DNA of 7,230 nt from Actinomycetota bacterium (GTDB taxonomy: Bacteria > Actinomycetota > Actinomycetes > S36-B12 > UBA10799), in NCBI GenBank assembly GCA_003452655.1, contig DMNR01000241.1, forward strand, positions 5,753-12,982, in the 5' to 3' direction. The notes below the pieces were generated by a model, which had not been told where the DNA came from, did not search any database, and was given only the letters and a program-made list of their open reading frames with translations. Positions 1-6,708 of the stretch are shown here, piece by piece. Each line of letters opens with the position of its first letter. The first letter of the stretch is position 1. Made by a program: the position numbers and the translations under genes.

Positions 1-1994
1 GTCGGCGGGTCCGGGTCTGGATCAACAACATCCGGGGTGATCGCCACGGACAGGCGATAAGGATTCGATGCACTTGAACCGGAGTAGGGAACGACTAGAG
101 CAACATATTTCCCTGCTGGCAGTGCTATCCGAACGAGTTCGTTATCGGTATACCAATTGAGGCTGTAAGCCTTGGTCGACCCATTGTTGTCGTAGAGGTA
201 CAGGTCATAGTCATACGGGAGGTTCGTCAGCGTCACGGTGACCGTTCCGGAAGACGGATTCGTGAATCCCCAATAGTCGAGATCCTGCGCTCGATCGATG
301 ACCTCGTCCACCGGAGTCCCAGGCGTGATTGCCGTGGGGGACGACTGGCTGTCGGAGGCACGATCAACGCGCGCTGACGTTGTGAAGGTCACCGGTGTCG
401 ACTCCGCCGACGATCCACCGAGGTTTCGAGCGACGACGGATGCGGTATAGGTCGTCTGCGGATCGAGACCTTCCAAGACCGCGCTCGTCACGGTTCCCGA
501 TACGACGCGGCTTGGCGAATCGGGACCGGTGGAGATGACGAATTCGCGGCTCGGCGATCCACTGGCAGCGGTCCAGGAAATCGTCGCCGACGACGATGAA
601 ACCTCAGTTGCTGAAACTCCAGTCGGTGACCCTGGTGCGGTTTCGGCCGATCCACCGACGGCAGCAAGGGCCGCAACCGGATTGACCAGCCCCGCGCCGA
701 AGTCGTCATCGCGACCCACAGCACCGAGGTCTGTGGCAGTTCCAGTCAACAGCAGGTCAACGGGAACGCTGACTTGTGCCGAGGCCGCCTGCGAGAGCAC
801 GAGTGCTGCAACCGCCGACACATGCGGAGTTGCCATCGAAGTACCGCTCCAGGCGGCGAAGCCATTGTTGGGGAGAGTAGACCAAATACCCACTCCCGGA
901 GCGCTGATGTCAACGTAGGAACCGGCGTTGGAGAAGCTCGCATAAGAATTGTTGCTGTCCGTCGCAGCGACCGCCACGACGCCCGGTAGGGCCGCTGGAT
1001 AGGACACCGGTGATCCCTGCGAACGCTCGTTGCCGGCAGCAGCAATCACGGTCACGCCGTTGGCGATCGCGTAAGCGACCTGTACCGCGATGGTCGACGA
1101 ATAGCCGCCGCCAAGACTCATGCTGATGATGTCTGCATCGTGATCTGCTGCCCATCGGATCCCATTGGCGACACCCACGCTGGAACCCGAACCACTGTCA
1201 CTGAGGACCTTGACCGGGATGATCAATGCGTCTGGAGCCAACCCTGCGATACCGATTCCGTTTCCGACGGAAGCGACGATCGTGCCAGCAACGTGGGTGC
1301 CGTGTCCGTGGCCGTCATTTCGGCCATTCCCACCCGATCCGGAAGCGTCGGTTCCCGTCAGGATTTGGTTCGCAGGCAGATCGTTCTGGGTGGCGGAAAC
1401 ACCCGTGTCGACAACTGCCACCTTGACCCCCGCACCACGGCTTGTCTGCCATGCGGTTTCCGCGCGGAGCTTCGATAGTCCCCACATGCTCGACCAGTAC
1501 GGGTCATTCGTCGATGCGATTCCGACCTGCGATCCGGCGCCCGGGGCGGAAGTTGGGGAGACTTCTTCAGCGAGCAGATGCTGCCTGACATCCAGTTCAA
1601 CGGACAACAGGTTGGGGTTCTTCTGCGCTGTGGCAACAGTCTTGCGGGCTGCCGCAGCGCCCTTGACGGTCTTAGACGTGACGACTGGCTTGCCGCCCTT
1701 GTTGACCACCGATACGACGCGCAGCTTCGAAGCAGGCGACTTTCCCCGCTCCTTCAACGACCCGTCGACGACGTCCGCTGGGCGCTGATCGACTGAGGCG
1801 GTTGGTGTCTTCCAGTCAGCGACCACCTCCGGTGCCGGAGCTGACGAGGTATTCACCTGGGCATCGAGCTGCGCTGCTTGGTTGGTCGGTTCACTTGCAG
1901 ATGCGGCCTCGAATGGGACGAGGGCAAACGCCACTGTCAACGCGGTCGCGATCCCACCGAATCGTAAGGCCGTTCGAGTTCCTGGCAACTCCAC
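1..1994 (-). CDS. Secreted subtilisin-like serine protease (S8), with FnIII and PPC-like domains; C-terminus cut by window edge
   Basis: Extracellular endopeptidase of the subtilase family (MEROPS S8), predicted to be exported by the Sec route and matured by prodomain removal. The frame is open from a GTG at 1994 to the window edge, giving 664 residues. An in-frame TAG lies six codons upstream, and GAAGGG sits 6 nt before the GTG, which fixes the start. Residues 1-33 form a signal peptide: Arg7 and Arg11, a hydrophobic core at about 13-28, and an Ala-Ser-Ala cleavage site at 31-33. A prodomain covers about 35-160. The catalytic domain, about 165-445, has the full triad: Asp196 in VAVVDTGV, His231 in HGTHVAGT and Ser386 in GTSMATPHV. 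The oxyanion residue is Asn322 in AAAGNE. A fibronectin type III domain (about 452-540) and a PPC-like beta domain (about 545-652; DLDYWGF, YDYDLYLYD) follow. The window ends in a linker, DPDPDPP, so more domains probably follow. All key residues are present, so the enzyme should be active. Its substrate is unknown. Confidence 0.95.
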   Translation of the reverse strand, partial: MELPGTRTALRFGGIATALTVAFALVPFEAASASEPTNQAAQLDAQVNTSSAPAPEVVADWKTPTASVDQRPADVVDGSLKERGKSPASKLRVVSVVNKGGKPVVTSKTVKGAAAARKTVATAQKNPNLLSVELDVRQHLLAEEVSPTSAPGAGSQVGIASTNDPYWSSMWGLSKLRAETAWQTSRGAGVKVAVVDTGVSATQNDLPANQILTGTDASGSGGNGRNDGHGHGTHVAGTIVASVGNGIGIAGLAPDALIIPVKVLSDSGSGSSVGVANGIRWAADHDADIISMSLGGGYSSTIAVQVAYAIANGVTVIAAAGNERSQGSPVSYPAALPGVVAVAATDSNNSYASFSNAGSYVDISAPGVGIWSTLPNNGFAAWSGTSMATPHVSAVAALVLSQAASAQVSVPVDLLLTGTATDLGAVGRDDDFGAGLVNPVAALAAVGGSAETAPGSPTGVSATEVSSSSATISWTAASGSPSREFVISTGPDSPSRVVSGTVTSAVLEGLDPQTTYTASVVARNLGGSSAESTPVTFTTSARVDRASDSQSSPTAITPGTPVDEVIDRAQDLDYWGFTNPSSGTVTVTLTNLPYDYDLYLYDNNGSTKAYSLNWYTDNELVRIALPAGKYVALVVPYSGSSASNPYRLSVAITPDVVDPDPDPP

Positions 1995-2000
1995 TGGCGT

Positions 2001-2028
2001 CCCTTCGATGCCCTACCCAATGGCATCG
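2001..2028 (-). promoter_or_regulatory. Ribosome binding site of the protease gene with an abutting 7-bp inverted repeat
   Basis: On the minus strand GAAGGG (2006-2001) lies 6 nt before the protease GTG start. Immediately upstream, CGATGCC (2028-2022) and GGCATCG (2012-2006) form a perfect 7-bp inverted repeat around a 9-nt loop. Its last base is the first G of the ribosome binding site. In RNA this hairpin would stand directly against the Shine-Dalgarno sequence. In DNA it could be a small operator. The repeat is seen directly; any regulatory role is inference. Confidence 0.4.
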
Positions 2029-2081
2029 CGGAAAGCGGCGGCGAACAAGCCGGTCATGGGCCTGCTCACCCAAGTGGATTC

Positions 2082-2099
2082 GCCAGTCACCCGCCTGGC
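2082..2099 (-). terminator. Weak hairpin after glgC, possible terminator
   Basis: Thirteen nucleotides after the glgC stop codon, GCCAG and CTGGC form a 5-bp stem with an 8-nt GC-rich loop. No run of U follows, so it is not a classical intrinsic terminator. It is the only hairpin I see at the 3' end of glgC. If it does not stop transcription, the protease gene 118 nt downstream of glgC could receive read-through. Confidence 0.2.
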
Positions 2100-2112
2100 T
2101 CAGCAGTTGTCG

Positions 2113-3333
2113 CTAAACGCGGGTTCCCTTGCCGAGAACGACGATCCCGCCGTCACTGATCGTGAATCCGCGGGCACGATCCTGCTCAAGGTCGACGCCA
2201 ATCTGCGCACCGTCGGAAATCTCGCAGTACTTGTCGATGACCGCATTGCGGATTACCGCGCCACGACCAATCCGAGTTCCAGGGTTAATGACAGTTCCCT
2301 CAACGAACGTTCCCTCGTTGACGTGAACGTCGTAACCAAGCACGGAGTCGCGCACGTGCGCTCCAGCGATGATCGAACCTGCACCAACCATCGATTCGTG
2401 GGAATTTCCGGACAACACAAACTTGGCCGGCGGCAGCGGGGGCAGGTGTCCCAAGATCGGCCACTGCCGGTTGTAGAGGTTGAAGACCGGATGCACATTC
2501 ACCAGATCCATATGTGCATCGTGATAGGCATCGATGGTCCCGACATCACGCCAGTAGCCTCGGTCGCGATCTGTCGCACCCGGGACGTCGTTGTCCGCGA
2601 AGTCGTAGACCTGGGCCATGCCCTTCTCAGTCATCATCGGGATGATGTTGCCGCCCATATCGTGGACTGAGCCTTCGTCGCCTGCATCAACTTTGAGAGT
2701 CTCGATGAGCGCGTCAGTGCTGAACACGTAGTTGCCCATTGATACGTACGACTCATCCGGCGAGCCAGGGATCCCCGGCGGATCAGCGGGCTTCTCAAGG
2801 AACGCCTTGATACCGCGGCCATCAGGTGCTGTTTCGATGATGCCGAACGCGCTCGCTTCCTTCCGCGGCATCCGGATACCCGCGACGGTGACTCCGGCAC
2901 CGCCCTCGATGTGCTGCTGCACCATCTGACGCGGATCCATCCGGTAGATGTTGTCCGCCCCGAATACGCACACGATGTCTGGCTTCTCGTCGTAGACGAG
3001 GTTCAAGCTCTGGAAGATCGCGTCTGCACTACCGGTGTACCAACGAGGACCGAGGCGCTGCTGCGCGGGAACTGGCGTGACGTAATCGCCCACCATCGCC
3101 GACATCCGCCACGTGGTGGTGATGTGACGGTCCAGCGAATGAGACTTGTACTGAGTCAACACACAGATACGCATGTATCCGGCATTAACCATGTTGCTCA
3201 GCACAAAGTCGATGAGACGGTACGCACCTCCAAACGGGACGGCGGGCTTGGCCCGGTCCGCAGTCAGGGGCATGAGGCGCTTTCCCTCGCCGCCAGCGAG
3301 CACGATTCCTAGAACATGAGGACTGTTACGCAC
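2113..3333 (-). CDS. glgC: Glucose-1-phosphate adenylyltransferase (ADP-glucose pyrophosphorylase)
   Basis: Cytoplasmic enzyme joining glucose-1-phosphate and ATP to give ADP-glucose and pyrophosphate, usually the committed and allosterically controlled step of bacterial glycogen synthesis. The 406 residues match the family's usual length. The N-terminal nucleotidyltransferase fold shows [14 protein letters not shown] (11-24) with KPAVPFGG (29-36), the glucose-site stretch [10 protein letters not shown] (99-108), [10 protein letters not shown] (124-133) with catalytic Asp127, and [10 protein letters not shown] (178-187) with the sugar-phosphate Lys181. [13 protein letters not shown] is at 258-270. 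From about residue 300 the protein becomes the left-handed beta-helix typical of the regulatory and oligomerising domain. The GTG start is nearly forced: an in-frame TAG lies just three codons upstream, and the conserved LGIVLAGG block begins at residue 8. Residue 128 is Asn where related enzymes I know have His. The gene is divergent from glgA. Identification is very secure. Confidence 0.97.
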   Translation of the reverse strand: MRNSPHVLGIVLAGGEGKRLMPLTADRAKPAVPFGGAYRLIDFVLSNMVNAGYMRICVLTQYKSHSLDRHITTTWRMSAMVGDYVTPVPAQQRLGPRWYTGSADAIFQSLNLVYDEKPDIVCVFGADNIYRMDPRQMVQQHIEGGAGVTVAGIRMPRKEASAFGIIETAPDGRGIKAFLEKPADPPGIPGSPDESYVSMGNYVFSTDALIETLKVDAGDEGSVHDMGGNIIPMMTEKGMAQVYDFADNDVPGATDRDRGYWRDVGTIDAYHDAHMDLVNVHPVFNLYNRQWPILGHLPPLPPAKFVLSGNSHESMVGAGSIIAGAHVRDSVLGYDVHVNEGTFVEGTVINPGTRIGRGAVIRNAVIDKYCEISDGAQIGVDLEQDRARGFTISDGGIVVLGKGTRV

Positions 3334-3339
3334 GGGAAC

Positions 3340-3369
3340 AACCTACTTGCGCGAGTCGGGGTTTGTCGC
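3340..3369 (-). promoter_or_regulatory. Candidate glgC promoter, possibly giving a leaderless mRNA
   Basis: On the minus strand a TAGGTT box (3345-3340) ends 6 nt before the glgC GTG. A GCGACA box (3369-3364), matching four of six bases of TTGACA, lies 18 nt further upstream. This fits an actinobacterial housekeeping-sigma promoter whose transcript starts at or next to the start codon. The only Shine-Dalgarno-like bases, AGG, fall inside the same box. The boxes are seen; promoter activity is inferred. The rest of the 168-nt gap (3334-3501) holds only a loose inverted repeat, GAGTTC (3383-3388) with GAACTC (3413-3418). Confidence 0.4.
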
Positions 3370-3488
3370 TCTGCTGGGCACGGAGTTCACCCAGTGCGAC
3401 CCAAGAATTCAAGAACTCACCGATTGCCGATCACGATTGACTCCTGCCAGCGGGTGTTCTGCCCTCGCGTCAAACCTCGCGGCGGCCC

Positions 3489-3494
3489 TAGGCT
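3489..3494 (+). promoter_or_regulatory. Candidate -10 box of glgA, possibly leaderless
   Basis: TAGGCT fits the actinobacterial TANNNT -10 pattern and ends 7 nt before the glgA GTG at 3502. A transcript starting there would have almost no leader. There is no good Shine-Dalgarno sequence upstream, which supports leaderless translation. No convincing -35 box is visible; GCGTCA at 3467-3472 is weak. The box resembles the TAGGTT before glgC on the other strand. Confidence 0.33.
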
Positions 3495-3501
3495 CACCAA
3501 C

Positions 3502-4656
3502 GTGCGAGCAGCGATCCTGACCCGAGAATGGCCCCCGGATGTCTACGGCGGAGCCGGAGTACACGTCGAACACCTAGTTCCGCAGCTGCGGAAGTTCATC
3601 GAGGCCGAGGTGTTCTGCTTCGGTGAACCCCGCGATGACGCCACTGCATTCGGCGTTCCCGGGAGCCTGAGCGACGCGAATGCCGCGCTGCAGACGCTCG
3701 GGGTCGACCTTCAGATGGCTTCAGCCACTGAGGCGGCCAACGTGGTTCATTCGCATACTTGGTACGCAAACATGGGCGGACACCTGAGCGCGTTGCTCCA
3801 TGGCATTCCCCACGTGATCACCGCACACTCACTTGAGCCGCGGCGACCGTGGAAGGAAGAACAACTCGGGGGCGGATATCGCATCTCGTCGTGGGTGGAA
3901 CGTGACGCCTACGCAAATGCCGACGCGATCATCGCCGTCAGCGGTGGAATGCGCGACGACGTCTTGGACTGCTACCCCTTCATCGATCCGGCCAAGATCC
4001 ATGTCGTCTACAACGGCATCAACACCGAGGTGTACCACCACGAAGCGGCTACTACGGCACTCGAGGAACACGGCGTGGATCCCGCAAAACCATACGTCCT
4101 GTTCGTGGGTCGCATCACTCGCCAGAAGGGAATCTCCCACCTGCTGCGAGCAGCGCGAATGTTCGACGAGGACATCCCGTTGGTGCTCTGCGCGGCATCG
4201 CCGGATACACCGGAACTCGGGGCAGAGGTTGCCGAGGCAGTCGCCGAGCTCAAGCGCACCCGGCAAGACGTTCACTGGATTGACGCGCAGCTTTCCCGCG
4301 ATGACGTCGTGCAATTCCTCAGCCATGCACTGTTATTTGCGTGCCCCTCTGTCTACGAACCACTCGGCATCGTGAACCTCGAGGCAATGGGCTGTGAGAC
4401 ACCAGTTGTCGCGAGCGCAGTGGGTGGAATTCCCGAAGTTGTGGTCGATGGTGAAACCGGCATCCTGGTGCCGTACGACGAAGCCGAACCACGAGCCTTC
4501 GAGCATGCCTTTGCCGATGCTGTGAACCGAGTTGCTGCTGACCCAACCACCGCCAAGGCCATGGGGATCCGAGGTCGAGCTCGGGCGGTCGAGAAGTTCG
4601 GTTGGGAAGCAATCGCCAAGCAAACGGTCGACGTTTACCGCGCCGCCGGAGCCTAA
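3502..4656 (+). CDS. glgA: Actinobacterial GT4 glycogen synthase / maltose-1-phosphate synthase (GlgA/GlgM)
   Basis: Cytoplasmic GT4 glycosyltransferase using ADP-glucose from the neighbouring GlgC. Members of this short actinobacterial family were first called glycogen synthases; in mycobacteria the enzyme (GlgM) transfers glucose to glucose-1-phosphate, making maltose-1-phosphate for the GlgE pathway. No glgE, treS or glgB lies in the window, so which activity dominates here is not shown. The 384 residues match the family. Visible motifs are TREWPPDVYGGAGVHVEHL (7-25), HSHTWYAN (83-90), HSLEPRRPWK (109-118), FVGRITRQKG (201-210) with the ADP-phosphate-binding Arg204 and Lys209, and the E-x7-E motif Glu286/Glu294 in YEPLGIVNLE. 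The frame stays open upstream to 3316, but those 62 extra residues are Arg/Pro-rich and unlike the family. The family N-terminus V/M-R-x-A-x-L-T-R-E starts at the GTG chosen here. The gene is divergent from glgC. Confidence 0.95.
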   Translation: MRAAILTREWPPDVYGGAGVHVEHLVPQLRKFIEAEVFCFGEPRDDATAFGVPGSLSDANAALQTLGVDLQMASATEAANVVHSHTWYANMGGHLSALLHGIPHVITAHSLEPRRPWKEEQLGGGYRISSWVERDAYANADAIIAVSGGMRDDVLDCYPFIDPAKIHVVYNGINTEVYHHEAATTALEEHGVDPAKPYVLFVGRITRQKGISHLLRAARMFDEDIPLVLCAASPDTPELGAEVAEAVAELKRTRQDVHWIDAQLSRDDVVQFLSHALLFACPSVYEPLGIVNLEAMGCETPVVASAVGGIPEVVVDGETGILVPYDEAEPRAFEHAFADAVNRVAADPTTAKAMGIRGRARAVEKFGWEAIAKQTVDVYRAAGA

Positions 4657-4704
4657 GCTCTGCCACTCAGCAACGGTTGAGAACATAAGAAGGATGGAGT
4701 ATTC

Positions 4705-5127
4705 GTGACGCAATTTGGACCCGTCGATGTTCAGGTCATCGCGTTTCCTGGAAGCAAGTTCACTGGTGCAATCGCTCCGGCGCTTCGCAAGGTGGTGGAA
4801 AAAGGGACGATCAGCATCGTCGATCTCGCGTTCATCACGAAGGAAGCCGATGGAACTGTGGCGATCCTCGAACTCAGTGACCTCAGTACGGACACGAAGA
4901 TTGAGCTTGAAGCCGCAATTGAAGGCGTGCTTGACTTACTGAACGACGAAGATCTGCTGGCAATTGGTGAATCGCTGGAACCGGGATCGTCCGCAGTGGC
5001 GATCGTCATCGAGCACGCCTGGGCTCGCGATCTCGCCTCGGCAGTTGCGGGTTCTGATGGACACGTTGTACTCAGCGAGCGAATTCCGCGTGAGGTCGTG
5101 CAAGCAGCGGTCGCCGCACTCAACTAA
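4705..5127 (+). CDS. DUF6325-like small cytoplasmic protein of unknown function
   Basis: A 140-residue soluble protein without signal peptide or membrane segment. The opening FGPVDVQVIAFPGSKFTG (4-21), the segment SIVDLAFITKEADGTV (37-52) and the ending RIPREVVQAAVAAL resemble proteins I know as the DUF6325 family in actinobacteria; this comes from memory, not a search. The predicted pattern is alternating beta strands and helices with many acidic residues (about 54-92). The GTG start has GGAG 5 nt upstream (4696-4699), with AGGA just before it, so translation signals are good. It starts 48 nt after glgA and is followed 60 nt later by a SHOCT-domain gene on the same strand, a pairing that recurs in actinobacteria. 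It is probably co-transcribed with the SHOCT gene and perhaps with glgA. The biochemical function is unknown. The repeated SHOCT neighbour suggests, but does not show, a shared complex. Confidence 0.85.
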   Translation: MTQFGPVDVQVIAFPGSKFTGAIAPALRKVVEKGTISIVDLAFITKEADGTVAILELSDLSTDTKIELEAAIEGVLDLLNDEDLLAIGESLEPGSSAVAIVIEHAWARDLASAVAGSDGHVVLSERIPREVVQAAVAALN

Positions 5128-5129
5128 CC

Positions 5130-5172
5130 ACCACAGCACTAGCCACCACAGCAAGGCCCAACTGACCACAGC
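5130..5172 (+). repeat. Three copies of ACCACAGC in the leader of the SHOCT gene
   Basis: ACCACAGC occurs at 5130-5137, 5145-5152 and 5165-5172. The first two copies share the longer unit CCACCACAGCA (5128-5138 and 5143-5153), exactly 15 nt apart; the third starts 20 nt after the second. The repeats fill most of the 60-nt gap between the DUF6325 stop and the ribosome binding site AAGGAG (5176-5181). The region is C/A-rich, so its RNA should be little folded. It may be a protein-binding or translation-related leader, or only a small local duplication. Confidence 0.5.
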
Positions 5173-5187
5173 CTGAAGGAGATCGCC

Positions 5188-5529
5188 ATGCGCCGTCGAG
5201 GACGTCCGGGATTGCTCGGAGTCGCTGCCCGAACCGCTGTTGTTGCAGGAACCGCAACTGCGGTTTCTGGCAGCGTTCGGAACAAGCAGGAACAGAAGCA
5301 GGAAGCCGCTGCCCAAGAGCAACAAAGCGAACAGGCACAGCAGCAGCAGATCGCTGAGCAACAACAACAGATTGACCAACTGCAGGCACAGGAACAACCG
5401 GCCCAACCTGCCGCTGCCGAGGGCGACGACCTCGTGGATCAACTCGAGAAGCTTGCCTCACTGAAGGACTCCGGGGTGTTGAGTCCCGAGGAGTTCGAGG
5501 CAGCAAAGGCCAAACTGCTGGGTTCTTAA
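5188..5529 (+). CDS. Gln-rich protein with C-terminal SHOCT domain
   Basis: A 113-residue protein in three parts. Residues 1-7 are Arg-rich (RRRGR) and precede a short Ala/Val/Gly-rich segment (about 8-30), which may contact the membrane but is only weakly hydrophobic. Residues 34-73 contain 20 Gln in 40 residues, with Glu and Ala, and look like a helical or coiled-coil linker. Residues 81-112 form a SHOCT domain: DLVDQLEKLASLKDSGVLSP, then EEFEAAKAKLLG. SHOCT (short C-terminal domain) is a two-helix module found at protein ends, often thought to aid oligomerisation. The ATG has a very strong ribosome binding site, AAGGAG, 6 nt upstream. The gene follows the DUF6325-like gene on the same strand. 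Its TAA overlaps the stop of the convergent membrane-protein gene by four bases. The domain call is secure; the cellular role is unknown. Confidence 0.88.
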   Translation: MRRRGRPGLLGVAARTAVVAGTATAVSGSVRNKQEQKQEAAAQEQQSEQAQQQQIAEQQQQIDQLQAQEQPAQPAAAEGDDLVDQLEKLASLKDSGVLSPEEFEAAKAKLLGS

Positions 5530-6611
5530 GCCAGAGCCAAGTCCCGAGCCATCGCTCGGACTGATTCCGACCAGTGCCCGAGTAGCAACGCAAGTCCGAA
5601 TAGACGTTGCAGTTCCTCGGCGGACGCGTTCGGAGTCACGTGTGCTTCACGCAATTTCTCGAGTGCTTCCGAGATTGCCGTTGGAACTGATCCCAGTCCA
5701 TCGGCAGATTCCAACAGCGCCTTTCGATCCACCCGCTGCCCGGATTCCAGGACGGTGGCAACCTCGTCTGCGACAAGGCGGCAAGCTTCGACGCTTGCGC
5801 TGAAGGGGTCGCTGACGCCGGTGTAGAGCGCGTCGCCTGGCTCATGTTGAGCGACCCGATCAACCCGACGCGCTGTGACCATGGCGTCATTGAGGTCAGC
5901 GAGGAGGGTCGAGTAGACCGACGCGTCCCACGCACCAGCACGTTCGTGCGACCGGTCAGCCAGTGCCGCCGCGACCGACGTCGTTCCCGCGCGTAGTTTT
6001 GTACGCGCCTCATCGGCACCCTTTGGTTCCACCTGCCCGAACCACCGAGACACTGAGGCATCGATGAGCAGCGTGCAATCACGCAACGCTCCAGCGATCC
6101 CCTCGCGTACCGATTTATCCGCACGAGCAGGCCATGCCAACATCACGAGCATTCCGATACCGATTCCGAGCAATGTCGCGGCCAGACGCCAACCAACAGT
6201 TGCCCATTCCTCGTCACCTGGAACGAAGATGAAGAAGCCGGCCAGCGCACCACCAAGCCGGAACCCTGCGCCGATTCTCAGAAGTCGGCAAAAGGTGACC
6301 GAAAGCCCCACCGCGATGGCCGCGACGAATGGCAGCCAAATTCGTCCGCCGAGTAGAAGTTGCGTAATTCCACCTGTCAGGCAACCGACGATCGACCCCT
6401 GCATTCGATTGACCCCGGCAACAGTCGATGCCCCGGCGTTGAAACCGATCACCACAACAACAGCAACAACCGACCACGCTGCCGGATCGTCGGGGAACTT
6501 CAGGAGCGTGACGATCGCTGCCGCGATGAAGGCGCCAATCACCATGCGCGCGAGCAACCCGAGCCACAGGCGAAGCGGGGGTTGAGACGAAACGAGCCAT
6601 GCCGGGACCAT
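5526..6611 (-). CDS. FUSC / aromatic acid exporter-like inner-membrane protein
   Basis: A 361-residue membrane protein. The first half has six likely transmembrane helices at about 17-38, 45-66, 69-88, 91-112, 117-132 and 138-161; WPARADK (160-166) marks the cytoplasmic exit. Residues 165-361 form a soluble, Ala/Glu/Arg-rich helical domain. Six helices followed by a cytoplasmic helical domain is the half-length plan of the fusaric-acid-resistance (FUSC)/ArAE-type family, members of which are linked to efflux of aromatic acids. The substrate here cannot be read from sequence, and transport itself is inferred from family likeness. The ATG at 6611 is the first standard start after an in-frame TAG about 14 codons upstream, but no good Shine-Dalgarno sequence is visible. 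The stop overlaps that of the convergent SHOCT gene. It lies 97 nt downstream of the last gene on the same strand. Confidence 0.8.
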   Translation of the reverse strand: MVPAWLVSSQPPLRLWLGLLARMVIGAFIAAAIVTLLKFPDDPAAWSVVAVVVVIGFNAGASTVAGVNRMQGSIVGCLTGGITQLLLGGRIWLPFVAAIAVGLSVTFCRLLRIGAGFRLGGALAGFFIFVPGDEEWATVGWRLAATLLGIGIGMLVMLAWPARADKSVREGIAGALRDCTLLIDASVSRWFGQVEPKGADEARTKLRAGTTSVAAALADRSHERAGAWDASVYSTLLADLNDAMVTARRVDRVAQHEPGDALYTGVSDPFSASVEACRLVADEVATVLESGQRVDRKALLESADGLGSVPTAISEALEKLREAHVTPNASAEELQRLFGLALLLGHWSESVRAMARDLALA

Positions 6612-6664
6612 TGGCGAATCGTGGCAGCCTCGACCCCGCCGTTGCAGGCCTAACTATCTGAGGT

Positions 6665-6699
6665 GACCCGGCCCTGACACTGGCAAATCGGCCGGAGTC
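6665..6699 (-). terminator. Hairpin after the last gene, candidate terminator
   Basis: Ten nucleotides past the TAG of the gene ending at 6709, an inverted repeat pairs 6665-6673 with 6690-6699: a GC-rich 6-bp core (CCGGCC/GGCCGG), one bulged base and 3 more pairs, around a 16-nt loop. There is no U-run after the stem, so this is a candidate non-canonical terminator or a regulatory hairpin before the FUSC-like gene. The repeat is seen; termination is inferred. Confidence 0.35.
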
Positions 6700-6708
6700 C
6701 AGGAAGGT

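Noticed and set aside
1165..1788. Open plus-strand frame of 207 codons opposite the protease
   Set aside because: Fully antisense to the protease prodomain and catalytic domain, which contain intact family motifs. Its Pro/Thr/Ser-rich translation is a shadow.
1882..2670. Open plus-strand frame of 262 codons across the glgC 3' end and the upstream gap
   Set aside because: It lies antisense to the well-conserved end of glgC and to the protease 5' end. Its translation has no recognisable domain and there is no ribosome binding site; it mirrors codon bias of the real genes.
3316..3501. 62-codon N-terminal extension of glgA
   Set aside because: The extension is Arg/Pro-rich, overlaps the 5' end of glgC and the divergent promoter region, and does not resemble the family. 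The family N-terminus begins exactly at GTG 3502.
4666..4681. Small hairpin CTCAGC-AACG-GTTGAG between glgA and the DUF6325-like gene
   Set aside because: Six pairs including one wobble, AT-containing, with no U-run; too weak to call a terminator, so read-through from glgA remains possible.
4936..5442. Minus-strand frame with a Leu-rich, apparently membrane-spanning translation
   Set aside because: The Leu runs are the complement of CAG/CAA glutamine codons in the SHOCT gene, so the apparent membrane protein is an artefact.
5938..6600. Long frames on both strands opposite the FUSC-like gene
   Set aside because: They oppose or shift from the frame encoding six regular hydrophobic helices and give low-complexity Arg/Ser/Thr-rich translations.
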